A stretch of 64,000 bases of DNA from Ascidia mentula (lineage: Eukaryota; Chordata; Ascidiacea; Phlebobranchia; Ascidiidae). Position 1 is the first letter of the stretch, and every line of letters starts with the position of its first letter. The notes beneath the pieces were generated by a model, which was not told the origin of the DNA, did no database searches, and saw only the letters and a list, made by a program, of their open reading frames with translations. The translations under genes were made by a program, and so were the position numbers. This document shows positions 37,201 to 47,500 of the stretch, one piece after another. Where the stretch lies: the NCBI GenBank assembly GCA_947561715.1, contig OX387203.1:12338001-12402000 (forward strand), read 5' to 3'.

Positions 37201-40200
37201 AATAACGGCTCACCACAAAGCCAAAGTAACCCAGGCTGATTTAACTTATTGGACGTCGTGTTAAACTAAAACGATTAAAACAATACAAAACGCCAGTAAT
37301 CAAGATTCCAATAACTCACAACACTGTAACAGAGATGCTAACCACGCGACGCCCAGAAGAAGACTCCCCCGTTTTAGGGAAATCGTTCGTTATACCAAAA
37401 GCACCAACCAATCAGGATTCTCTACACGCGGCACACCCGGGGCATACAAAAATAAGTGGAGCGTTAAATAATAGGAAAGGGAGGGGAGACGAAGGTAATA
37501 AATTAGTGTGGTGAAAGTAAGTGAAGTGCGAGACTGAAAATCAATATACGTGGGTAAAACAATATATTTAATGAAGTGGTACCAACGAAAGAAAACAGTG
37601 AAATTACAAGGTGCCAGGAAAAAAGGGGAAAACAATGAAATACAAACAATAACAATAACTAACAAAAGTGTACGGTGACGTGGAGTAAATAAAATTCGTT
37701 ACAAATGAAAACATGAACGATTAAGGGAAATGTCAAATAAACAAATCCAATCTTATAAGGTGCAATATCTGATCGCAAGTTCTTTTGCGCTATACTGGTA
37801 AGCCATGAACTTTATTTACCATTGCTGAAAAGCTAGCAGCGGTTTTTAGTCAGTGACCAACTTGAATTTATTCCGTGCAGGAACTAATGCAAGAGTTGTT
37901 GTACGCCTTGGACTAGTAACATGGTTGCAATTTGCGCAAGAGGGTGTATAGGTGTGCTGCTTTCACCAAGGCCAGGATGTCCTGGGTTCAAGTCCCGGTA
38001 AAAAAACAAAAAAAATAACGAAAAAATTAATAAAACGGCTGTAGTGATTGATTTCCCTAAAGAAAGCCTCTCCTTTGTAGTGTACGGCAACGTAAATTTG
38101 ACCATTTTGCGGTAGCTGTTGGTCCGAATAATTTGTTTTTTTCGCTGCCGTTGCTTGTGCAGAAACAGCCCCGTAAATAACAAATTTGGGGGATTGGTAG
38201 ACAAATGTTTACTTCTTGAACCATTTTGTGGACAGCTACAGCGTCTTTCATATTTTACCCTTTTAAGACCTGGTCTGTCTCCAGGGTCCTGACGTAAGTT
38301 AAAGTCTTCTTTAATACGTCCTCTAACAATCCATCCAACAAACAGTGACGTTTGACATCTGCGTGCGGTGTCGAGTTGATTATGTCATCATTAATTTGTA
38401 TCTGCAATTTCTTGTCAGTCACGATTGTTCGCATGCTACAACCCAGAAAATGCCCAAAGAAACTGATTTAATGCAACATCCCAATAATATTACCTTCACA
38501 ACATAAAATAAACAATACGAAACCACACACAAGCAACATACAAGGTCAGACTGCACGATGATACAGTCTAAAGGAAAAGTTCGGTTTTATATTTTAGTTT
38601 TTTTTACTTCTAAGTACTATGAAGAAATCAGAAATTGATGTTTGAGCATACCAGTTATGTTTCTTATATGATAGAGTCTGCTGGAATATTAGAAACATTT
38701 TCGTCCTTTATTGTTTACCTGGGGCGACGTACAAAACCGAAACTATCTTATCTTTACAGGAAATCCGTTTACACTTTGGATATTGCTCCACATAAGCAGC
38801 TATGACCATTGCACTAATGTACCCAAATAAATGTGTCATTCTGTTAACAAAAACTTTAAATTTTGGTAACTGAAAAATTTTGCGATTTAATAATACGTTG
38901 TAAATGAATGGGTTTACTGTTTGTATATAAAGAAGGAAATTCTCCCAAAATTTGTAAGTCGACGACAGTAAGCATATATAATGTAACGGGATAAAAAGAA
39001 ACAGACGTACACTTGTATATTTAGAAATAGGGCAAGTGGGCCTTACTACCATCAGGTACCATAAAGAATTATGCAATACATTTCAGAAAAGCGAGTGGAG
39101 AAATAATGGAGAAGCTGTTCTAAATAAGAGTTTTGCGTGGCGTGGTGGAACTGAAAGGAGCACTGAAGGAATATGGGTTTGGAATGAACCTTTCTGGTTT
39201 AAAAACGAAAAGCACGAAAAGGTATTAAATTTGGAATTTAACGAAGTATACTTTAATTGTTCTTGAGCAATAATTGGTTCCAACAGATTGCAGTATTTTT
39301 GATGGATACGCAGGGAGTTTTTGACAAGCAAAGTTCTGAATCATCCGATTCTGTGTTGTTTTCTCTTTGTACTTTTTTGAGTTCCTACCAAATCTTTAAT
39401 CTAAAAGACAAAATTAGCAAAGCTGAATTGGATTATATGAAGGTTGATGCAAATATACTTTGAATTATGTCAAACAAAATTTTAACATATTCAAGTAATC
39501 ACAGGTTTTCGCGGAGTTCGGAAGAAATGTTTATGGGAGGGACATGAAATCGTGCCAGGTAAATAATTCATTTACGTGTCATGAAATGTTTTAATTTGAT
39601 AACTTTTATGACACTGGGGTTGAGATGTAACTGGTATTACTATTGATTACACAGACGATTCATATCAAAAGTAGTATTTGCAACTTTCTAATATAGCAAT
39701 AGTACCGATAACTTTTTTTCCCGATGGAATCAGACACTTCTTTTTTTGATGAGAGATTGGCAAGAAATGGATTTCGACTTTGGATTTGAAGGAGGAACCA
39801 AATATATTGAAGGAGTTTTAGATCCTCGACAAGACCAATCCCCTGAGTATAGAGCCTTGTGTGAAAATATTCAAGTATCATTTAAGGATGTAAAATGTGC
39901 TTTGCTTCCATATCCTGGAAACAAAATCGCTAGAAGAAAGAAAGAAGATCCTCCCGCCCTTCTGAAAGGTTGTAAAATTAGACAAAACAAAACACAATTA
40001 TTTATTTTAATTTAGATAAAATGTATGAAATGTAGAATTCCCGGAAATGTAATCTGCGCGTGCACCAACATTTTTGACAATTGACTTTTTTTGTGATTTC
40101 GATTCATTGGTAGCTCAACTAACGCCGCCACATGCCAATAAAAATGTACATTAATAACATAAACGTACAAACCTCAACGATTATTTGCCTTTGTTAAGAT

Positions 40201-43200
40201 GTTGACATTGAGTTTCTGGAAGAGTCAGAGAGGATTTTTGAAGTGATGTTTGAAAAAATTGAGTTACGAATGTTAGGTGAATCACCAGCTCTTGGAGAAG
40301 ACATTGTCAATCTGGCCACGACTTTTTCAAACAAAATAAAGCAAGGTCACTTTGAAGCTGATTCCCTGATTGAGGTTTCATGCCATACGTTTGTTGAATT
40401 GAAATATTTGCATAACACGTAAATAATGCTCAGGCTTTTTCGACAACTGTTATGAAAAAACTTGTTGGAACGTGTGAGGATCTCTTTTACGGAAAAATAG
40501 AAGTAAAATATTTAAAATCAAATTCATAAACCATTGTCACATTTTTTCCACGCAATAATTTCGGTTACAGAATCTTGCAGTAACAAATATTACTGACGAA
40601 AAGTACGAAATACATCTACACACGACAGCTGTAAAGGAAGTCATGACACATTTCAACAATGAGCACAAAATGGGACAGAACGCAATGGTTGAACAATGTG
40701 GAATTGATTTTGAAAGAACTCTTCGGCAAAAAGAGTTCTGGTTCGACAATTGTCACGAACTATCAAAGGTTTTCAAGAACTCGCAATGCAAAACAAATTA
40801 AACTTACTTTAAAAACTTGCTTTTTAGATTGGTGTTTCGGACTTATATCGAGCACTGATAGAAGATTGCTCAGACAGTTTCCTCACTTGCTCTAAGGTTT
40901 CAAAATTTGTTTGTTCATTTTATCCGTCAACAAGATAAATCCGAAATGTGTTGATTTGCATTTGTTTCTTTAACTTCTCTTACCTTAGATTGAGTTGATG
41001 TTGTGTGAATGTTAGGTTACAAACTTTTATATAAAAATTTTTTTTTTATGAAGTCATAATATTGGAGAGCTGCAGACTTGTAAGGTCTCATCAGTGCAGC
41101 TGTGGACAGTGGCACTGTGCTAGCTTTTACACAAGCGGGCACACTAATTTCCACTTTGTGGTACCTTTCGGTCAACGTCGACCCGTTTGGTACCCTGTTT
41201 TTACTTCACTTAGGTAAAGTACGAGGAACAGTTAGGGAGAAAAAAATACTTAACCGACGAAATATTGGAAAAGGAGTTAAAAAAACTCCGAAATGACGCT
41301 CTCTACATGTTTCAACAAGTAGTAATTGCTAACTCTCTCAACGAAGAAATTCACTACCAATATTACAAACTGCTTGAACAAAAGCTGAATTTGCTGCAAA
41401 GAATTATTCGTGAAGACAATCAAATTCAACAGGTGAGAAAAACAAAAGTGCGTGACGAGAAAACATGGAAATTTCAACAAAACTTTTCCCATTCTTATTC
41501 ATTTATGACAAGTCCAGGTGAAGTAGCATTTCAGTTCACCTGATTTTTTAAATAATGCGAATCGAAATATATACTTGTCCGCACCTAATTCATACGTTGT
41601 TCTCAAAGTTATATCATTTGTCTTCCAAGGCGACTTACTGTTTGGAAGCTCAGTGTGGATGTTTGAAGGCAACAAACGAATTCTTATCAGACGCAATTAA
41701 AGAGCAATTAGTAATGAAACAAATTTTTATTCAAGTCTTGCGATTGCATTACTTAGTGAAAAACTACCTTCTCATAGGATTCTGAACATTTGAAAAACAC
41801 CCTTGAAAAATCGCAAACAACCACAAAAGCAAAGTTTGACCAACATCTCCTCTTGATACCAGATAATGTAAAAGAGAAAATTTCACAAACCTTTATGTCT
41901 AAAGTTGAGAAGTACAGAGAGTTGAAGTTAAAATTGCAAGAAAAGTACCTGGTATGCTGGTATTGCCGTCTTAATGTTTTGTTAAAATCAAAGAGTTTTT
42001 CGTGTGTGTTGATAATCTTTTATTTTACAACAGAGTTTTGACACAGATGGACAAACAGAAATACAAATTTGTGAAAGCAAAGGACGTAAAAAGGTTCTGC
42101 AGTGTTTTTTTTCTAAACTGCATACTTTTAAATTACAATATATATAAACAATTTGCAGTTAAAGACAAAAGGGAAATTGTCCAAGTTGAAGGAACTGAAA
42201 AAGGCAAAATCAGCCCAAGAATGTGTTCAAAACTTGTTAGATATTGAAGCTTGGTGCAATGAGGTTAGATAGGTGACGTTGATAAGCAATGTAGAGCCAA
42301 TAATATGAATTTGTGTATAAGCTGCAGACAGATGGCCACTGTTTCGACCTAAAAGGTCTCATCAGTGCAGCTGGTGTGACTATCAGACGACTTTGCTGAC
42401 CAAACGGCCAAGCAAAGACTTCCACTTTGTGGTGACTATACAGTCACCGTCATCCGTTGGGCACCAAACTAGGTGCAACCTTACGGAGCAAACAAGGTGG
42501 AAACACTACGGCCAAGCAAGCTCAACCAATAGTGCCGTCAGGCCCCGTGTCACAATAATCATATGATAAGCAATGTGGAGCCAATAATATGAACACCAGC
42601 TCACACCAGCTGCACTGATGAGACCTTTTAGGTCGAAACAGTGGCCATCTGTCTGCAGCTTATACACAAATAGGTGATGTTGTTGTGTTTTAAAATGATT
42701 TATTGCATGTTTTTCTTAGGTGAATAAACCACTTTCTGATTTGAGAACAGGGATTCATAAACTAAGAAAGATAAACCAAGAAAATAAAACAAATCAAGAA
42801 AAAGGGTCGGAGAAAAAGGTAAACAAAATTTCAAAATACACGCACAAAGCAAACTTTGACGTTGCGTTTTTGACTTTTGAATTGTTGCATATTTGTCGTA
42901 CCGTCAAGTGCCCATATGTTTAGAAAAAAAAATATTTTCAAATCAGATGCCACGCCTTGAGGCTATGTTTTCCACTTCTGTTGAGAAGTTGGTTGAATTC
43001 AAAAAAGCAATCCATTTGAATGCAAGCAAGGAAGAAACAGTTATTTTTGATCCAGCCGATATTGCTGATCAGTGGATTGAGTCGCAGAAAATATACACTG
43101 CGATGTGTTGGGTAGATTTTTAACTTAGTATATTTAAACTTTCCGCTTACACTTTTTGCATTAAGGATGTTGAAATGGAAGTAGCACAAAAGGTGAAAAG

Positions 43201-43772
43201 ACTTTTTGTTCAGAAATACAATGAAGACGTGAGGAAGGTTGGTTTCTGTAAAAAAATGGTCCTTTGTTGTTTTGAGATTTTTGATTCAAATTTAAATATT
43301 TTAGATTCTTGACAGAAAAAGTGCTTCTGAGGAAGATTTATTGAATCACCGCAAAGAGATTTTATCTCAGTTCCAAAGGAAACTCAAAGCAAAGGAAAAA
43401 TTTCGCAAGGAAATTGCCAATATTGTTTGCAAACAACTGGAAACAGTGTTGGAAGCAAACTTGTCCGATTGGATTGTGATTAATAACTTTCACAGATCTC
43501 TTTACGATAGAAAGTACCATATAGTTGATAGATATCTCCAGAGATTTGTTTCATTTTTTTCGGCACTCTTTGATGGATCCAAAGAAAATATACGGGTGAT
43601 GGCGATACCTAAAGATTGGCAATTTGTTAAAATGGGTGAATTTATGCCGCAGTATACAAACCTAAATGATATAAATCAGGCCTTTCAAATAACCATTGCC
43701 CAGAAAATACGCCAATTATTCGGTCATGATATGAATGCACAAGTAGTTGACATTCCTAATGCGTGTAACTAG
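31223..43772 (+). CDS. Atlastin/GBP-like large GTPase, copy A
   Basis: Dynamin-superfamily GTPase; relatives fuse ER membranes (atlastins) or coat pathogens and vacuoles (GBPs). Nineteen exons: 31223-31271, 31330-31532, 39087-39221, 39287-39442, 39505-39558, 39734-39968, 40199-40374, 40434-40502, 40571-40768, 40828-40896, 41214-41432, 41630-41710, 41778-41951, 42034-42093, 42159-42263, 42720-42818, 42947-43111, 43166-43237, 43305-43772. They sum to 2,787 nt, 928 aa, all in frame. G domain: P-loop GMLRKGKS (60-67) with the atlastin-type Arg, switch region FAWRGGTERSTEGIW in exon 3, DTQG (136-139), and RD of LMRDW (206-207). FAWRGG is atlastin-like and GIWVW is GBP-like. Residues from about 280 on are charged and helical, with no membrane segment and no CaaX end (terminus NACN). 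Exon 14's donor is the least certain. ATTAAA at 43813-43818 may serve polyadenylation. Retroelements fill intron 2. Confidence 0.88.
31997..32049 (+). ncRNA. Type I hammerhead ribozyme, one stem mismatch (copy a)
   Basis: Stem I 3' strand AGCGGCA (31997-32003), CTGATGA (32004-32010), stem II GACC/GGTC (32011-32014 and 32020-32023) with loop TTATA, GAAA (32024-32027), stem III CAG/CTG with loop TGGCCAT, then TC ending at 32042 and stem I 5' strand TGCAGCT (32043-32049). Predicted cut follows C32042. One G-A mismatch in stem I is the only fault. It belongs to a repeat preceded by GATAAGCAAAGTGGAGCC at 31924. Sense to GTPase copy A, intron 2. Confidence 0.8.
32075..33620 (-). pseudogene. Ty3/gypsy pol fragment (element E2)
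   Basis: In minus order: end of reverse transcriptase (connection segment with a KLKPTKC-like block near 33,510), RNase H with FVSDTDAS and FGSKLLSKAERNY near 33,200 and 33,140, a frameshifted integrase zinc region near 32,560-32,430, and integrase core VDIMGPLPMTSSGNQY near 32,340. Many frameshifts and stops; dead. It is distinct from the neighbouring element because the segment AGPLH..T is present in both at different positions. Confidence 0.8.
34405..36946 (-). pseudogene. Ty3/gypsy gag-pol remnant (element E1)
   Basis: Gag starts at 36946 (MAFNVLMQPPPLRPGADL) and continues with a frameshift to about 36,004. A protease DTGSS motif lies near 36,035. Reverse transcriptase spans 35274-34405 with KKSGETRFCVDYRKLN, the YLDD catalytic box near 34,780 and FLGLTSYYRKFI. 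The frame stops at 34405 just after the RT/RNase H junction; RNase H and integrase are missing. It lies antisense in intron 2 of GTPase copy A. GC content is higher than its surroundings. No intact LTR pair was found. Confidence 0.88.
37905..38000 (+). repeat. tRNA-derived SINE-like head
   Basis: A 5-bp T-stem (CTGGG 37982-37986, CCCGG 37994-37998) closes a 7-nt loop TTCAAGT, giving a good B box GGTTCAAGTCC. An A-box-like TAGTAACATGG lies about 75 bp upstream, and an A-rich run follows. There is no full cloverleaf, so I read it as a SINE head and not a tRNA gene. Confidence 0.4.
41062..41104 (-). pseudogene. Truncated hammerhead repeat (copy d)
   Basis: On the minus strand, AGCTGCA, CTGATGA and GACC are intact, but the sequence then jumps to AGTCTGCAGCT, losing the GGTC-GAAA half and stem III. 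Related repeat sequence upstream of the ribozyme fills most of intron 10 of GTPase copy A and abuts the acceptor of exon 11. It cannot cleave. Confidence 0.7.
42320..42372 (-). ncRNA. Type I hammerhead ribozyme, complete (copy b)
   Basis: Read on the minus strand: stem I AGCTGCA (42372-42366), CTGATGA (42365-42359), stem II GACC (42358-42355), loop TTTTA, GGTC (42349-42346), GAAA (42345-42342), stem III CAG (42341-42339), loop TGGCCAT, CTG (42331-42329), TC, then stem I TGCAGCT (42326-42320). All pairs are canonical, and the triplet before the cut after 42327 is GTC. Antisense in intron 15 of GTPase copy A, within a repeat of about 280 bp (42281-42563). Confidence 0.88.
42608..42660 (+). ncRNA. 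Type I hammerhead ribozyme, complete (copy c)
   Basis: Stem I AGCTGCA (42608-42614), CTGATGA (42615-42621), stem II GACC (42622-42625), loop TTTTA, GGTC (42631-42634), GAAA (42635-42638), stem III CAG (42639-42641), loop TGGCCAT, CTG (42649-42651), TC (42652-42653), then TGCAGCT (42654-42660). The 7-bp stem I, 4-bp stem II and short stem III are all fully paired and all core bases are canonical. Predicted cut 42653/42654. Sense orientation in intron 15 of GTPase copy A, about 60 bp before exon 16. Confidence 0.9.
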
Positions 43773-44577
43773 TGACTAATTAGAGTGTCTCATTATTAAC
43801 TATTAGGTCAAAATTAAATGATTTTTTACGTCACTGAGCCTAAACCTCTTGTGTCTGACTTCGTTTGCCTTCATTGTAAGCATGTAGAGTATATTTATGA
43901 AGAAAATTTGCAGTTAATGAAAATTATTGCAAAATAGAAAAGTAAATACTGCGATGAAAAATTTACGCCCCGGTCTTTAAGCGGGTTCTAATTTTGCAGC
44001 TCTTATAAGCAGATCGACTTCAACCACTCTCGCGACATTTGTGCGTGATTGTCTATTTAATATCGCATTGTACGTTTCTAGAAATTAGTTGTGTGGTGAC
44101 GAATGCGTGAGTAACTTGCGTCGATTGACTTTTTCTAAGCTGGATCAATGTGCCGAGTCATTGTAAAGCGCATTACTAAAGTACGCCACAGTAGAGTATT
44201 TTCCAAATAGTGTATTTCCAATATCTTGTTGTTAGAGAACACGTTAACTTTTATTTCGCCACGTACTCTTTAGTTTAGTGTTTAGATGAATGTGCTGTAT
44301 TGTGCAACGTCTTTTTATAATTTCTATTCCTTTTATTTGAGATCAGTTTTAAAATAGTGTAAAATTTCTGATCTTGTGCATTACAGTATATAACGGAACT
44401 AACTTTCTACTTTTTCTAACGATTAAATTAGTTGGTTTATTAAGATTGGAGTCACTTGTTTTTCCGATCACTAATAATTGTTGCGTTTTTTTTATGTTTT
44501 AGTTTGAAAACAGGGTAAATATTGTAGGTGTTAGTCACGTGACCACACAAATTTTGCATTCACTTCCGCCATATAAA
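43773..44577. other. Intergenic spacer between the two GTPase genes
   Basis: About 800 bp with no coding signal. It must contain the end of copy A and the promoter of copy B. I see no clear TATA box or repeat. Confidence 0.5.
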
Positions 44578-47500
44578 ATGTCGTCATTGGTCAATGACTC
44601 ATTTGAAGGATCGGAGTCAAGTAAAGGTGATTTTGATATTTTGCCATTGTTTATAAAATCTCACAAATATTTATTTTCTTGCAGCTGTCTGCATAACAAA
44701 GTCAGTTGAACTGAACGAGCGAGTATTTCAAGTGGTTGACGAACAAGCAATTACATCTGTGTTTGGAAGAGAGGATGTTCGAGATTGTCCGGTTGCAATA
44801 TATTCCATAACAGGAACTCTAAGGAAAGGAAAATCATTTTTTCTTAATTTGATGATGAGATATTTGGAGTTTCGTTGCCAGAACAAAGTATGTTGTTTGA
44901 TATTTATTTGACTCCGTGCAAAATACTTGGAGTTAATTACTTGAAATAGAAAAGCCAAAGCTAATATGCTATTAATCATGTTACCTAGAGTACACGTTTC
45001 GAACACTAACTGCATTCATCGTCAGTACTATGATGAGCTACACGAAGCAGAGCACTAAGGCAGACATGGGAGAGAACGGGCAGAAAAAACACAACAACAC
45101 CAAGCAACATGTCGGAGGCGCACCACGTTACAGCAGCAGGGACGTCATCAGATGATATGTCTCAAGCTGCAGTGAGGACCTAAATGTTAAACAGGTTTGG
45201 ATCAGTCATCTATGATCAATGATGGTTTGTGGTGCTGGATGTGCAGTGTTTCGAGAATTAGCAATTCGGATATGGTGTTTTGCATGCAGTCATTGACATT
45301 GCAACACCATCAACCTGTTGGTAAAGTCTACCCTGAAATTGGAAGACCACGCGCAACCTTGCGGTTCGCATGAAGGAGCATTCTCCCTCAACTAATGCTG
45401 AAAGCAAAGTCAGCAACCATCTGTGCGAAAAATCGGACCATTCTATTAATTTATATTCACCCAAAGTTCTACATAATTGTAACATTAAATCCAAATAGCT
45501 AACTCTCGAAACACTGCACATCCAGCACCACAAACCATCATTGAACATAGATGACTGCCCCAAACCTCTATAACTGTTCAACATTTAGGTCCTCATTGAA
45601 GCTTGACACATCTCATCTGTCGACGTCGCTGCTGTGTTGTTGATGCTGCTGTAACTTGATGCGCCTGCGGCGTGTTGCTTGGTATTGTTGTGATTTTCTT
45701 CTGCTCGTTTAGTCCTATGTCTACCTCGGCCCTCTGCTGGGTGTAGCTCATTTTGGTACTGATGATGAACGCAGTTAGTGTTCGAAACGTCTACTATAGG
45801 TAACAAGAATAATAGCATATTAGATTTGGCTTTTATATTTCAAGTATTTGACTTCTATTGTCAAAAATGTCTACTTTTACCGCAAAACTGCAGATGTTGG
45901 CCAGGCGATCACCGCCCTTTCCGTAATAATAAACACGCAAAGCACTTGCTTCTAATACAGTGTAAAGTGCTATTTCTAGTTTCTAGTTGATCGGTGGCGC
46001 TGCATCTTAATTAGTCCTCTGCACAAAATGCCTTCAAACACGCTCCTAAATTTCATAGACAGTAGAACACAACACACACTTGTATTCGACTCGGAACGAC
46101 CAGTGGAACAGAAGCGGTTTCAAATTGTTTTGCGACCAAGATTAATCAAGTTGACTGCCCGTTGTGAGAACACCACATCTATCAGTTGCCTTAATATTAT
46201 TATTCCAATAAAATCTTATTAAAACATATGACAACAACTAGAAACTCAACACTAAGTAAACATTACCACGCGGTGTACGCGCGCACGGTTACTGCATGCG
46301 CAGCCTTCTCTCATACAACGACGAGAGTTGCGCCTAACTGGATATGACCTGGCAATTTGACTTGGTCTACAACTAAACATAAACAAAGAGAAAATTTAAA
46401 CGCGCTTTGTTAGGAAAGCGAGTGGAGGAATAATGGAGAAGCGGTCCTAAACAAGAGTTTTGCGTGGCGTGGTGGAACTGAAAGGAGCACTGAAGGAATA
46501 TGGGTTTGGAATGAACCTTTCTGGTTTCAAAACAACAAACACAAAAAGGTATAAATTCAAGTTTACTTACAAACTTACGATACATTAAGTAAAGGTTTGC
46601 TGATAATGCAATAATGTTCTCACAGATTGCAGTGTATTTGATGGACACACAAGGAATTTTTGACAAGCAAAGTTCTCAATATTCTGATTCGTTGATGATT
46701 TCTTTTTGTTCTTTTCTCAGTTCATATCAAATCTACAATCTGAAGGACAAAATAAGCAAAGTGGATCTCAAACATTTAAAGGTAGGTAAATAATATTCAT
46801 CTGCTTAGCAATTAATTTAAAATTATTTGTTAAATTTCAGAGTTTTTCGGAGTTTGGAGATAATTTTTTTCACAAGAACAACAAACCATGTCAGGTTGTA
46901 CATTCTAATGCGTAAACTAAGATGTTGCGGTTTTAAATTTGTGGAATTAGTGTTTTTTTATTAGTTTAAATTGATATAGTCACCACAAGTTTTTGTCTTT
47001 GCTTGGCCGTTTGGTCAGCAAAGTCGTCTGAAAGTGATGTGACCTTTTGGGTCGAAACAGTGGCCCTCTGTTTGCAGCTTACTCAATAATAAGGACGTCC
47101 TACGTCTCAGTGAAAATGTTGAAAACATGCAGGTCACGTTCCTTTTAAAATAGAACTCAAGGTCACAATAATAGATTTTGCGAAGGAATTATATTTTGAT
47201 AACTTATTACAAGGTTTTCGTCTTGATCATTTATTTTATACTTAATCAGACACTTCTCTTTTTGATGAGAGATTGGCAAGAAATGGATTTCAAATTCGGA
47301 TTTAAAGGAGGAACCAAATATATCAAGGAAGTTTTGGACCCCCGACAAGAACAATCAAATGAATATAAAATGTTGTGCAAAAACATTCAGGCATCTTTCA
47401 AAGATGTAAAATGTGCTTTGCTTCCCTATCCTGGAGATACAATAGCTAAAAGAACGGAACAACATCCTCCCGCATATCTAAAAGGTAATGGTTTAAAGCA

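Larger units (their letters stand above)
31529..39086. other. Expanded intron 2 of GTPase copy A
   Basis: A 7.5-kb intron in a gene whose other introns are mostly 50-500 bp; the same intron in copy B is about 1.5 kb. It holds one hammerhead repeat, two antisense gypsy fragments and a tRNA-like SINE head. From about 37,050 to 37,880 and 38,030 to 39,080 I see nothing identifiable. A broken 5' LTR of the gypsy element could lie near 37,100-37,700, but no matching partner was found. Confidence 0.7.
44930..45853. mobile_element. Penelope-like element remnant in inverted-repeat form
   Basis: The left arm (about 44930-45258) and right arm (about 45500-45853) are long imperfect reverse complements; shared words include TCTAATATGCTATTA, GTTTCGAACACTAACTGC, GACTGATCC-type and GCACATCCAGCACCACAAACC. 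The spacer, read on the minus strand, encodes a reverse-transcriptase-like segment with FQFQGRLYQQVDGVAM (near 45,340-45,280), the signature stretch of Penelope-like RTs. Each arm carries a hammerhead-like motif pointing outward. It lies in intron 2 of GTPase copy B. Confidence 0.7.

Noticed and set aside
37905..38000. tRNA gene
   Set aside because: A good T-arm is present but no acceptor or anticodon arm completes a cloverleaf; called SINE-like instead.
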